Position numbers and translations under genes: made by a program. From Frankia nepalensis (lineage in GTDB: Bacteria; Actinomycetota; Actinomycetes; Frankiales; Frankiaceae): a stretch of 57,042 bases of DNA. Positions 7,807 through 16,101 of the stretch are shown here, piece after piece. Under the pieces are notes generated by a model that was not told the origin of the DNA, ran no database searches, and saw only the letters and a program-made list of their open reading frames with translations. The first letter of the stretch is position 1; each line of letters begins with the position of its first letter. The DNA is taken from positions 1-57,042 of the forward strand of contig NZ_JADWYU010000245.1 of assembly GCF_016786325.1 (NCBI RefSeq), written 5' to 3'.

Positions 7807-8201
7807 CCCGCCGCTCGGTCAGCTGACCCGCGGCTCGCCATGCCGGGGTGGTGGCGCTCGTCACCCGTCCGTGACCGCCGCGTCCACAGGCGCTGTGGCG
7901 GAGCCGGCCGCTTCGGTCGCGCTCGTGCCCGCGGCGGACGCGCTGAAGAGCGTTGCCGCGCCGTCGTCGTTGGTCGCGGACCGTGTCTCCTGCCGCCGCC
8001 CGCCGGCCACGATTCTAAAATCCGGGCCGCGGTCGCGGCACGGTATTCATCGCCCTATCCTCGGCGACCAAGACTCAAGAGAAGCCGAGGAAACCAGGTG
8101 TGAGTGTCACATCCTGGTCAGTTGGAGGGCGTTTGAGGCGTGATCGTGGAGGTACCACCTAGTCCGGCATCATCACCGACGTTTCGGACAATGGAGACGC
8201 T
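7807..8201. other. Intergenic region, no convincing gene
   Basis: Starts with a 20-base-period direct repeat containing 'CAGCTGACCCGC' twice (about 7799-7832). An open frame at 7871-8143 (+) has no family match and no good ribosome binding site. The AT-richer stretch around 8010-8110 probably carries the promoter of the GlsB-like gene. Confidence 0.5.
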
Positions 8202-8477
8202 GTGATCTGGACCATCGTGAGCTGGATCGTGCTGGGTCTCGTCGCGGGCGCGCTCGCCCGGCTGCTCGTGCCCGGCCCCGACCCGATGAGCATTCTCAGC
8301 ACCGTGCTGCTCGGGGTAGCTGGTTCCTTCGTCGGAGGGTTCCTCGGGTACGCCCTGTTCGACAAGGACCTGGGCGAGGGGGCACTGCAGCCCTCCGGCA
8401 TTGTCGGCTCGATCCTCGGCGCGATCGTGCTCGTCCTCCTCCGGCGGGTGTTCACCCGTCGCTCAGTTCGTTCCTGA
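8202..8477 (+). CDS. GlsB/YeaQ/YmgE-type stress membrane protein
   Basis: A 91-residue protein with three hydrophobic segments (about residues 3-20, 30-52, 65-83) and Gly-rich helices, matching the transglycosylase-associated/GlsB family ('GLVAGALARLLVPGPDP', 'GVAGSFVGGFLGYALF'). GTG 8202 has GGAGA about 9 bases upstream. These proteins are induced by envelope or general stress; the molecular role is unclear. It is monocistronic, closed by a very strong terminator 9 bases after the stop codon. Confidence 0.92.
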   Translation: MIWTIVSWIVLGLVAGALARLLVPGPDPMSILSTVLLGVAGSFVGGFLGYALFDKDLGEGALQPSGIVGSILGAIVLVLLRRVFTRRSVRS

Positions 8478-8485
8478 CCGATCTG

Positions 8486-8532
8486 GCCTGCCGGTGGCTG
8501 GCCCTGCCGGGCAGGGCCAGCCACCGGCAGGC
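8486..8532. terminator. 23-bp perfect hairpin terminator
   Basis: A 47-base sequence in which 23 bases (starting GCCTGCCGGTGG) are exactly complementary to the last 23, with one central base. It lies just after the GlsB stop codon. There is no U-tract, which is common for actinobacterial terminators. It can act on both strands. Confidence 0.85.
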
Positions 8533-9068
8533 GCTCCGCTTCGGGCAACGGTCCCGCCGCTCGGCCCGCCGCTGTCCGCCGCCCGGACATGGTGACCTGC
8601 GCGTCGGTATGGTGGCCTGGACGAGCCGGGGCGCGCAGCTGTGCCGCCGACCGGCGGTTCGGCTTCCGGAACGAGTAGGTGGAGCACGTCCGTTGGAGAC
8701 GGTGTCAGCGTGGTGCTGACAGTGGCCACCATGCGGTCGCCTCGGGATCCCGGAGTGGCCGGCGTGCACGGCGATGACAGCCGGCATGCGGCCGCACGCC
8801 GGCGTGGAGCGACGCGCGGCGAGTTCCTGAGTCTCCGGGACGCACGGCGGGACCTGTGCCGTCCCGCTTCGGATGCTCACGGGGTCGGCGGCTGGCGGCG
8901 AGCCCGTCGTTCCCGCCTGGTTTTGGCGCCTGTGGCCGCCCTGGATATCTCGTGGGCCGGCTCGGCGCGTGGAGAGTCATCTCGCGGCACACGGCCCGCG
9001 ATGCGTGGAAGGTGGCGAATGGCGGGGGCGGCTGAGCCGCACAGACCCGGGCAGCGGGCGCGGCGCGG
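8533..9068. other. Intergenic leader of the CNNM/HlyC pair, no gene
   Basis: About 540 bases without a convincing reading frame. An imperfect hairpin lies at about 8837-8865 (CGGGACG... /...CGTCCCG with a bulge). I looked for a magnesium riboswitch pattern because CNNM proteins are Mg-related and found none that I can support. Confidence 0.4.
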
Positions 9069-10439
9069 ATGGTGACCGCGCTGTCGCTGCTGCTCGGTCT
9101 TCTGGTGGTGCTGCTCATCACCCTGGCGACCGGCTACTTCGTCGCCCAGGAGTTCGCCTACATGGCGGTGGACCGATCCCGGTTGAAAGTGATGGCCGAG
9201 GCCGGGGACACCGCGGCGCGACGCGCGCTGAAGGTGACCAGACGCACCTCGTTCATGCTCTCGGGCGCTCAGCTCGGCATCACGGTGACCGGCCTGCTGG
9301 TCGGGTACGTCGCCGAACCGCTGATCGGCAGCGCGCTGGGCGACGTCGCCTCGGGCGTGGGGCTGTCGACGGCCGTCGGCGTCGCGCTCGGCACCGTGCT
9401 GGCCCTGATGGTGTCCACCTTCATTCAGATGATCTTCGGCGAGCTGTTCCCGAAGAACCTCGCGATCGCGCGGCCGGAGCCGATCGCGCGCAGGCTCGCG
9501 TGGTCGACCCTCCTTTACCTGAGGATCTTCGGCTGGCTGGTCTGGGTGTTCGACCAGGCGTCCACCATGCTGCTGCGCCTGCTCGGCATCCAACCGGTGC
9601 ATGACCTCGAGCACGCCGCCTCGGCGCGCGACCTGGAACACATCGTCGCCGAGTCGCGGGAGCGGGGCGACCTGCCCGTGGACCTCTCGCTGATGTTGGA
9701 CCGCATCCTGGACTTCCCGCGCCGCGACGTCGAGCACGCGATGATCCCGCGCTCGCAGGTGGACGTCGTCGAGCGGGACCTCCCGGTCGGGGAGGTCAGG
9801 ATCCTGATGAGCGCCGGGCACTCGCGCTACCCGGTGGTCGACGACGACGGGCAGGTGGCCGGTGTCATCCACCTCGCCGACGTGCTGGACGCGCCTGCCC
9901 CGGACATCCCGGCCCGTGAGCTCGCGCGGCCGGCGCTCGTGATTTCGACGCTGATGCGGCTTCCGGCCGCCCTCGCGGAGATGACGGGCAAGAAGGAACA
10001 ACTTGCCTGTGTCGTGGACGAGTTCGGCGGCTTCGCCGGAATCATGACCATTGAGGACCTCGCGGAGGAGTTCGTCGGGGAGATCACCGACGAGCACGAC
10101 GCCGCGGCGGCGTTCGAGGGAGTCAACCCGATCGGCGACGGCGCCTGGCTGGTGCCGGGCGGTTTCCACGTCGACGAGGTCGAACGGACGCTCGGGCATC
10201 AGCTGCCGCCGGGTGACTACGAGACGATCGCCGGTCTGGTGATCTCCGTTCACGGGGCGCTTCCCAGGGCGGGGACCGTCGTCGACGTCACGCTGCCGCC
10301 GGACCCGGGGGAGCTGGCGCTGCGCGACGAGGCGCCGCGGCGGGTGCTGCGCGCCATCGTGATGGAGGTCGACAACCACGTGCCGGCGGCGATCCGGCTG
10401 GAGCTGCGCGACGAGCCCGCCCACGATCAGGAGGGCTGA
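9069..10439 (+). CDS. CNNM/HlyC-CorC family membrane protein (full length)
   Basis: A 456-residue protein with the family order: DUF21 transmembrane domain (about residues 1-195, including 'FGELFPKNLAIARPE'), a CBS domain pair (about 215-340, with 'HSRYPVVDDDGQVAGVI' and 'GIMTIEDLAEEFVGEI'), and the C-terminal CorC_HlyC domain (about 355-440, 'GFHVDEVERTLG', 'DYETIAGLVISV'). Members are linked to Mg2+/Co2+ or Na+/Mg2+ transport and are often mislabelled haemolysin. One base separates it from the next paralogous gene, so the two form an operon and perhaps a heteromer. Confidence 0.93.
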   Translation: MVTALSLLLGLLVVLLITLATGYFVAQEFAYMAVDRSRLKVMAEAGDTAARRALKVTRRTSFMLSGAQLGITVTGLLVGYVAEPLIGSALGDVASGVGLSTAVGVALGTVLALMVSTFIQMIFGELFPKNLAIARPEPIARRLAWSTLLYLRIFGWLVWVFDQASTMLLRLLGIQPVHDLEHAASARDLEHIVAESRERGDLPVDLSLMLDRILDFPRRDVEHAMIPRSQVDVVERDLPVGEVRILMSAGHSRYPVVDDDGQVAGVIHLADVLDAPAPDIPARELARPALVISTLMRLPAALAEMTGKKEQLACVVDEFGGFAGIMTIEDLAEEFVGEITDEHDAAAAFEGVNPIGDGAWLVPGGFHVDEVERTLGHQLPPGDYETIAGLVISVHGALPRAGTVVDVTLPPDPGELALRDEAPRRVLRAIVMEVDNHVPAAIRLELRDEPAHDQEG

Positions 10440-10440
10440 C

Positions 10441-11457
10441 GTGGAGAACCCCTGGGTCGTCGCCGTCTGCACCTTCGCGATCATCGGGCTGAGCGCCTTC
10501 TTCGTGGCGGTCGAGTTCGCGCTGCTCGCCGCGAAGCGACACCGGTTCGAGGACGCGGCCGGCCGCAGCCGCGCGGCCCGCGCCGCGCTGCGCAGCTCCG
10601 GCGAGCTGACGGTGCTGCTGGCCGGGGCGCAGCTGGGAATCACGGTCTGCACGCTCGCGCTCGGCGCGATCACCAAGCCGGCCGTGCACCACTGGCTCAA
10701 ACCGGCGCTCGCCGACCTCGGCGGCCCCTCGTGGTTCGCCGACGCCGGCAGCTTCGTGCTCGCCCTGGTGGTGGTCACGTTCCTGCACCTCGTCGTGGGC
10801 GAGATGGCCCCGAAGTCGTGGGCGATCGCGCATCCGGAGCGCTCGGCGATGCTGCTCGCGTTGCCGATGCGGGGTTTCATGTGGGTGACGAGGCCGGCGC
10901 TGCGCGCCCTGAACAGCGTGGCGAACTGGTGCCTGCACCGCGTCGGCGTCGAGGCCACCGACCATGTCGTCACCCGCCAGGACCCCGCGGCGCTGCGCCA
11001 CCTCGTCGAGCACTCCGCGAACGTCGGCGCGCTCGAGGCCGGCTACGCCGCGCCGCTCACCGGCGCGCTCGACCTGCGCGACCTGCGGGTGCGCGATCTG
11101 GTCACCCCGAGGCGGGAACTGGCGGCCGTCGAACGGGACGCGACCGTCGGCGACGTGCAGGCCGCCAGCCGCGCCTCCGGTCACCTGCGGATCCTGGTCC
11201 GGCAGGGAGAAGCCGACTGGGGCGTCGTGCATGTGCGCGACACCCTCACCCGGGACGTCGCCGAGCCGATCCGTGACCTGACCAGGCAGGCGTTGCGGCT
11301 GGACGGGCAGACGCCGCTGCACACGGCGCTCGCCCAGATGCGCGAGACGCGCAACCAGCTCGCCGTCGTCCTCGACGGGACCGCCACCCTGGGCGTGATC
11401 ACCCTCGACGACGTGCTGCGCCGGCTGCTGCCCCTCGACACCGCGACACCGGCCTGA
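10441..11457 (+). CDS. CNNM family membrane protein, short paralogue
   Basis: A 338-residue paralogue of the preceding protein. It has the DUF21 membrane domain (about residues 1-185, with 'VVGEMAPKSWAIAHPERS') and a CBS pair (about 205-330), but no CorC_HlyC domain after it. Full-length plus short DUF21 pairs are a recurrent actinobacterial arrangement. GTG 10441 follows the upstream stop by one base with GGAGGG just before it, so the genes are co-translated. It probably acts with the long partner in divalent-cation homeostasis (inference). Confidence 0.92.
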   Translation: MENPWVVAVCTFAIIGLSAFFVAVEFALLAAKRHRFEDAAGRSRAARAALRSSGELTVLLAGAQLGITVCTLALGAITKPAVHHWLKPALADLGGPSWFADAGSFVLALVVVTFLHLVVGEMAPKSWAIAHPERSAMLLALPMRGFMWVTRPALRALNSVANWCLHRVGVEATDHVVTRQDPAALRHLVEHSANVGALEAGYAAPLTGALDLRDLRVRDLVTPRRELAAVERDATVGDVQAASRASGHLRILVRQGEADWGVVHVRDTLTRDVAEPIRDLTRQALRLDGQTPLHTALAQMRETRNQLAVVLDGTATLGVITLDDVLRRLLPLDTATPA

Positions 11458-12156
11458 TCCACCCACGCATCTCCGGCGACACACGCGGGGCGTGGCCGCC
11501 AGGACGCGCAGAGGGACACACGATCGACGGGCTCGCCCACACAGCCGTTGGATCATCGCCACCGCCAACGGCTGTACTGATCCTCCTCGACCCCGAAACC
11601 GCTGGAAAAAATTAACAGCCGCCGATCGTCAAGACCCGCTTGGTTAAATTTCGCGCGACCGGACGACGACAAATACCGTCGGCGGCCGGCGGGGTTCTCC
11701 GAAGGCGACCCGCGCCGCGCGCAAGGGCGGTCTCGTGACCGTCGCCATCCCGGTCGACGGACCTCGGCTGAATGCGGCATACCCTCGGGGCGGCGAGGCC
11801 GTTCAACACGCAAATGAAACCGGCATCACACGGATCGTCGCCGGACGGGCAGGGCCCAAGGGGCCCGCGTGGACCGACGCGACAGCCACCCCTTTCGGTC
11901 GAGGGCCGCCGAACGCGGGTGGACGGGTGGCGGGAACGGCCTCGGCGGGATCAGTGTGCGGGCGGTCACCCCACGCGGCCGCGCGGAAAAGTTCAGCGAG
12001 AAAGATGAGAGGATTCCCCCGGGAACCCGAGCGCATTCGCCTACGCTGAAAGACCCACGGCGAGCCCCGACGTGGCTCTCTCTCGCCAGCCGCCCTACCG
12101 GCGCCGGCTCTCCATTCCTCGCCATTCAGCCGAACGGACGCCCTCGAGGAGCCAGC
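11458..12156. other. Intergenic region upstream of ribonucleotide reductase
   Basis: About 700 bases with no convincing gene. The part 11590-11660 is unusually AT-rich for this genome and may contain a promoter. I looked for a cobalamin riboswitch and for paired NrdR boxes ahead of the B12-dependent reductase and could not identify either. A ribosome binding site GAGGAG is at about 12146-12151. Confidence 0.4.
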
Positions 12157-14364
12157 ATGTCCGAAACCGCCGCGGCCGGGCTGTCCGGTGTCGGCGACCT
12201 TCCCCGGCAGACCAGGCGGACCGCGCAGGACCCGCCGGTCTCCGGCCCGGGACCCCGGCCGGGCGCCGACCGCGGGATGCGGGTAGGCCGGCGCCACACC
12301 ACCCCCGGCGTCCATCCCTATGACGAGACGACCTGGGAACGGCGGGACGTGGTCCTGACGGGCCGGGACGGCGTGGCGTACTTCGTCGAGCGCGGGGTGG
12401 AGTTCCCGGACTTCTGGTCGAGCCACGCGTCCGACATCGTGACCAGCAGGTACTTCCGCGGCGACCCAGGCGACCCGGGTGACCCGGGTGACCCGGGCGC
12501 CGCCGGCCGGGAGCGGTCGCTGCGCGACCTCGTCGACCGGGTCGTCGGCGCCTACACGGCGGCGGGCCGGTCGGCCGGCTACTTCGCCGCCGAACAGGAC
12601 ACGCTCGCGTTCGAGCACGAGCTGACCTGGATGCTGCTGCGCCAGGTCTTCAGCTTCAACAGCCCGGTGTGGTTCAACGTCGGCACGTCGGCGCCCCAGC
12701 AGGTGGCGTCCTGCTTCATCCTCGCCGTGGACGACTCCCTCGAATCGATCATGGACTGGTACCGGGCGGAGACGCTGCTGTTCCGCGGCGGCGCCGGGGT
12801 CGGGGTCAACGTGTCCCGGCTGCGGTCGTCCCGGGAGCCGCTGTCCTCGGGCCGCCCGGCGGCGGGCCCGGTGAGCTTCATGCGCGGAGCGGACGCCACC
12901 GCCGGCGCCATCCGGACCGGCAGCGCCACCCGGCCCGCCGCGAAGATGGTCCTCTTGGACGTCGACCATCCCGACATCGTCGACTTCGTCGCTTGCAAGG
13001 CCCGCGAGGAGGCCAAGATCCGGGTGCTGCGGGACGCCGGGTTCGACATGGGCGTCGGCGGGCGCGACCTCGACTCGGTCCAGTTCCAGAACGCCAACAA
13101 CTCGGTACGGGTCAGCGACGCGTTCATGCGCGCGGTCACCGAGGACGCGCCCTTCGCGCTGCGGACGCGCCGCGACGGCCGGACCGTCGAGACGGTGCGC
13201 GCCCGCGAGCTGTTCCGCGCGATCGCGCGGGCGGCCTGGGAGTGCGCCGACCCCGGCCTGCACTACGCCGACACGATCGACGGCTGGCATACCTGCCCGG
13301 CCTCGGGGCCGATCTCGGCGAGCAACTCGTGCAGCGAGTACCTGCATCTGGACGACTCCGCCGCGACGCTCGCGTCGCTGAACCTTCTGCGCTTCCTGCG
13401 CGACGACGGGGGTTTCGACGTCGAGGGGTTCGTCGCCGCCGTCGAGCTCGTCATGCTGGCCCTGGACGTCTCGGTCAGCTTCGGCGAGCTGCCGACGCCG
13501 CGGATCACCCAGGTGACCCGGGACCACCGGCAGGTGGGCATCGGGTACGCGAACCTGGGCGCGCTGCTCATGGCGATGGGGCATGCCTACGACTCGCCGC
13601 GGGGCCGGGCGATCGCGGCGGCCGTCACGTCGCTGATGACCGCGGTCGCCTACCGGCGTTCGGCCGAGCTCGCCGCCGCGCTCGGGCCGTACGAGGGCTT
13701 CGCCCGCAACGCGGCGGCGCACCGCCGCGTCGTCGACCGCCACGCCGAGGCGAGCGCCGCGGTCCGTTCCGTGGGTCCGACCGACGCCGCGATCCTCGCG
13801 GCGGCGGCCGGCGAGTGGGAGCGGGCGCGGACGCTCGGCGAGCGCCACGGCTGGCGCAACGCCCATGTCAGCCTCCTCGCGCCCACCGGGACGATCGGCC
13901 TGGTGATGGACTGCGACACGATGGGGATCGAACCCGACCTAGCCCTGGTCAAGACGAAGCACAGCGCCACCGGCTCCGTCATGCGCATCGTCAACCGGAC
14001 CGTGCCCAGGGCGTTGCGGGCCCTCGGCTACGACGACGCGGCGGCCGGCGCGATCGTCGCCCACGTCGCCGAGCACGGCCACGTCGTCGGCGCCCCGGGG
14101 CTCGCGCCTGAGCACCTGGCGGTGTTCGACTGCGCGATGGGCGAGCGTTCGATCGCCCCACTGGGCCATGTGCGGATGATGGCGGCCGTCCAGCCGTTCC
14201 TGTCCGGGGCGATCTCGAAGACGGTGAACCTGCCGGCCTCGGCGACCGAGGCCGACATCGAGCAGATCTTCCTGGAGGGCTGGCGGCTGGGGTTGAAGGC
14301 GCTCGCGGTCTACCGGGACGGCTGCAAGGTCGGCCAGCCGTTGTCGGCCGGGACGCCGGCGTGA
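12157..14364 (+). CDS. nrdJ: Class II (adenosylcobalamin-dependent) ribonucleotide reductase, short form
   Basis: A 735-residue enzyme that reduces ribonucleotides to deoxyribonucleotides using a B12-generated thiyl radical. Visible residues are Cys186 in 'QQVASCFIL', the active-site N-x-C-x-E in 'SNSCSEYLH' (Cys392), and a Cys at about 659 in 'VFDCAMGE'. 'SFNSPVWFNVG' and 'LLAPTGTIG' are family hallmarks. It is shorter than the usual actinobacterial enzyme (over 900 residues): it stops soon after 'ALAVYRDGCKVGQP' and lacks the C-terminal zinc-ribbon/redox Cys tail that normally re-reduces the active site. A (GDP)4-type collagen-like insert lies at about residues 102-114. ATG 12157 follows GAGGAG. 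Bacteria of this group usually also have a class I enzyme. Confidence 0.9.
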   Translation: MSETAAAGLSGVGDLPRQTRRTAQDPPVSGPGPRPGADRGMRVGRRHTTPGVHPYDETTWERRDVVLTGRDGVAYFVERGVEFPDFWSSHASDIVTSRYFRGDPGDPGDPGDPGAAGRERSLRDLVDRVVGAYTAAGRSAGYFAAEQDTLAFEHELTWMLLRQVFSFNSPVWFNVGTSAPQQVASCFILAVDDSLESIMDWYRAETLLFRGGAGVGVNVSRLRSSREPLSSGRPAAGPVSFMRGADATAGAIRTGSATRPAAKMVLLDVDHPDIVDFVACKAREEAKIRVLRDAGFDMGVGGRDLDSVQFQNANNSVRVSDAFMRAVTEDAPFALRTRRDGRTVETVRARELFRAIARAAWECADPGLHYADTIDGWHTCPASGPISASNSCSEYLHLDDSAATLASLNLLRFLRDDGGFDVEGFVAAVELVMLALDVSVSFGELPTPRITQVTRDHRQVGIGYANLGALLMAMGHAYDSPRGRAIAAAVTSLMTAVAYRRSAELAAALGPYEGFARNAAAHRRVVDRHAEASAAVRSVGPTDAAILAAAAGEWERARTLGERHGWRNAHVSLLAPTGTIGLVMDCDTMGIEPDLALVKTKHSATGSVMRIVNRTVPRALRALGYDDAAAGAIVAHVAEHGHVVGAPGLAPEHLAVFDCAMGERSIAPLGHVRMMAAVQPFLSGAISKTVNLPASATEADIEQIFLEGWRLGLKALAVYRDGCKVGQPLSAGTPA

Positions 14365-14413
14365 CGGCAAGCGCGTCGACGTGGCCGCTGGCGGCCGGAC
14401 CGTCCGGTCTGCC

Positions 14414-14525
14414 GGGCGGCTCACCGCCGGCGGGCGGATCACCGCCGGCAGGCGGGTCACCGCCGGCGGGCGGATCACCGCCGGCAGGCGGATCACCGCC
14501 GGCAGGCGGGTCACCGCCGGCGGGG
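14414..14525. repeat. 18-bp tandem repeat, about six copies
   Basis: Repeated unit of the type GGCGGRTCACCGCCGGCR between the 3' end of the reductase gene and the convergent Nudix gene. The units contain CCGCCGGCGGG-like self-complementary segments, so the block can form hairpins and may end transcription from both sides. A frame through it would encode repeated Gly-Ser-Pro-Pro-Ala-Gly, which I do not accept as a gene. Confidence 0.8.
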
Positions 14526-14527
14526 CG

Positions 14528-15004
14528 TCAGCGCAGGACGGCGGGCGCGGCGGCTAGGTAGTCGCGGATGCGGACGCGGTGGCTCTCGTGCACGTCGAGG
14601 CGCTCGATCTCGTCGGTGGTGAAGAAGGCGACGGCGGTCGACTCGTCGCTGACCGCGGGCGCGCCACCGACGATCCGGCCCGCCAGGCAGATGGAGAACT
14701 GCTGGCGGATCTCGCCGTTGTCATAGGCGAAGACGTGGCCGGGGTCGGAGTAGACGCCGACAATCCGCTCGATGATGATGTCGAACCCGGTCTCCTCCCG
14801 GACCTCGCGGATGACGCAGCCGGCGAGCGTCTCGCCGATGTCCATCCCGCCTCCGGGCAACGCCCACTCGCCGTTGTCGGCCCGCCGCTGCAGCAGGATC
14901 CGCCCGTCGCCGTCGGGCACGACGGCGCACCCGCCCACCACCAGCGCGTTCGCCGCCGGCGCGTTCGGATCATGGTAGTAGTCGATGCGCCCCATACCGA
15001 CCAT
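14528..15004 (-). CDS. Nudix hydrolase
   Basis: A 158-residue pyrophosphohydrolase. The Nudix box G-x5-E-x7-REUxEExGU is complete: 'GGGMDIGETLAGCVI' followed by 'REVREETGF' (about residues 51-74). 'LLQRRADNGEWALPGGG' and 'YSDPGHVFAYDNGE' are typical of the ADP-ribose/MutT-like group. ATG 15004 was kept because GGAGG lies six bases upstream; ATG 14995 is an in-frame alternative. The substrate cannot be told from sequence alone. It is convergent with the reductase gene and divergent from the methyltransferase. Confidence 0.92.
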   Translation of the reverse strand: MVGMGRIDYYHDPNAPAANALVVGGCAVVPDGDGRILLQRRADNGEWALPGGGMDIGETLAGCVIREVREETGFDIIIERIVGVYSDPGHVFAYDNGEIRQQFSICLAGRIVGGAPAVSDESTAVAFFTTDEIERLDVHESHRVRIRDYLAAAPAVLR

Positions 15005-15099
15005 CCTGCCCTCCGCGCGGTCCAGCCCTTCGCCGGACTGGCCGGCCAGGCGCCGGAAACTCGGGTGCGCTCCCGGCGGCCTCCGGATACGGTCCGCCG

Positions 15100-15849
15100 G
15101 TGATCGACGAGGACGGGTACTTTCCCGAGGCGGTCGCGGCTGACTACGACGCGATGTCGCCCGAGCGGTTCAGCGCGGCGGCGGTCGACCCGGTGGTCGA
15201 GGTCCTGGCCAGGCTGGCCGGCACCGGTCGGGCGCTGGGGTTCGGCGTGGGTACGGGGCGGATCGCGCTGCCGCTGGCCCGGCGGGGCGTCGCGGTGCAC
15301 GGTGTCGACCTGTCGCGGGCGATGGTCGCGCGGCTGCGGTCGAAGCCCGGCGCCGAGACGGTCGACGTGACCATCGGCGACTTCGCCACGACCACCGTCG
15401 ACGGGGCCTTCGCCGTCGTGTACCTGGTCTTCAACACGATCATGAACGTGACCACCCAGCAGGGGCAGGTCGACTGCTTCCGCAACGCCGCCGCGCATCT
15501 CGAACCCGGCGGATGTTTCGTCGTCGAGGTCAACGTGCCCGCGCTGCGCGGGCTGCCGCCCGGTCAGAACGTCGTCCCATTCCAGGTGAGCCCGACCGGC
15601 TGGGCCTACGACGTCTACGACGTCGCCACCCAGCGGATGAGCTCCAACTACGTCGACGTCGTCGACGGCCGCGGCTCGTTCTGGTCGATGCCGTTCCGGT
15701 ATGTGTGGCCGGCGGAGCTCGACCTGATGGCGCAGCTCGCCGGCCTGCGCCTGCGTGACCGGTGGGAGGACTGGACCAGCCGCCCGTTCACTGGTGAAAG
15801 CCCGCACCACGTCTCGATCTGGGAGAAGCCCGCCGCCCCCGCGGGCTAA
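15100..15849 (+). CDS. Class I SAM-dependent methyltransferase
   Basis: A 249-residue Rossmann-fold methyltransferase. Motif I is 'ALGFGVGTGRIALPLA' (about residues 45-60) followed by an acidic residue in 'VHGVDLSRAMV'; motif II-III lies around 'VDVTIGDFA'. The C-terminal 'FRYVWPAELDLMAQLAGLRL' segment is typical of the small-molecule methyltransferase group (methyltransf_25-like). GTG start at 15100. The substrate is unknown. It is divergent from the Nudix gene and is followed by a nested hairpin. Confidence 0.9.
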   Translation: MIDEDGYFPEAVAADYDAMSPERFSAAAVDPVVEVLARLAGTGRALGFGVGTGRIALPLARRGVAVHGVDLSRAMVARLRSKPGAETVDVTIGDFATTTVDGAFAVVYLVFNTIMNVTTQQGQVDCFRNAAAHLEPGGCFVVEVNVPALRGLPPGQNVVPFQVSPTGWAYDVYDVATQRMSSNYVDVVDGRGSFWSMPFRYVWPAELDLMAQLAGLRLRDRWEDWTSRPFTGESPHHVSIWEKPAAPAG

Positions 15850-15885
15850 TGCCGGCCTGCCAAGGTTCGCTCTGTCGCGACGCCG

Positions 15886-15968
15886 GACATGATCGCCGTT
15901 TCTGCCCTGGAGAGGTTGCGACCTGCCCTTGTCCGCGACCTCCCCAGGGCACTATCGGCGATCATGTC
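15886..15968. ncRNA. Nested inverted repeat, structured RNA or terminator
   Basis: Three stacked complementary segments: 13-bp perfect outer arms (GACATGATCGCCG / CGGCGATCATGTC), 8-bp middle arms (TGCCCTGG / CCAGGGCA) and a 9-bp inner arm with one mismatch (GAGGTTGCG / CGCGACCTC). The result is an 83-base rod lying 36 bases after the methyltransferase. It is more elaborate than a simple terminator and may be a small RNA, a mobile-repeat unit or a bidirectional terminator. Confidence 0.45.
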
Positions 15969-16101
15969 GCAGGCCAACGTTGGCGGTCGCGGCACTGGAA
16001 GCCGCTTGGCCGGGCGGCCGGCGACACCGGAGCGGCGGCCGCCAGCCTCCCGCTGCCACCCGCGTTGACCCAGGAATCTGAGTGAACGCATACTCCGTGG
16101 A

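Noticed and set aside
7871-8143. A 90-codon gene upstream of GlsB
   Set aside because: No ribosome binding site, no domain, and composition changes to AT-rich promoter-like sequence within it.
8533-9068. Magnesium riboswitch (M-box type) upstream of the CNNM pair
   Set aside because: Only one imperfect hairpin is visible and none of the conserved elements can be pointed to.
11458-12156. Cobalamin riboswitch ahead of the B12-dependent reductase
   Set aside because: No B12-box-like segment or typical fold could be identified by eye; a covariance-model search would be decisive.
14414-14525. CRISPR array
   Set aside because: Units are 18 bp and contiguous with no unique spacers, and no cas genes are present.
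14361-14561. Small gene encoding Gly-Ser-Pro-Pro-Ala-Gly repeats right after the reductase
   Set aside because: It is only the translation of the 18-bp tandem repeat, has no ribosome binding site and overlaps the Nudix 3' end.
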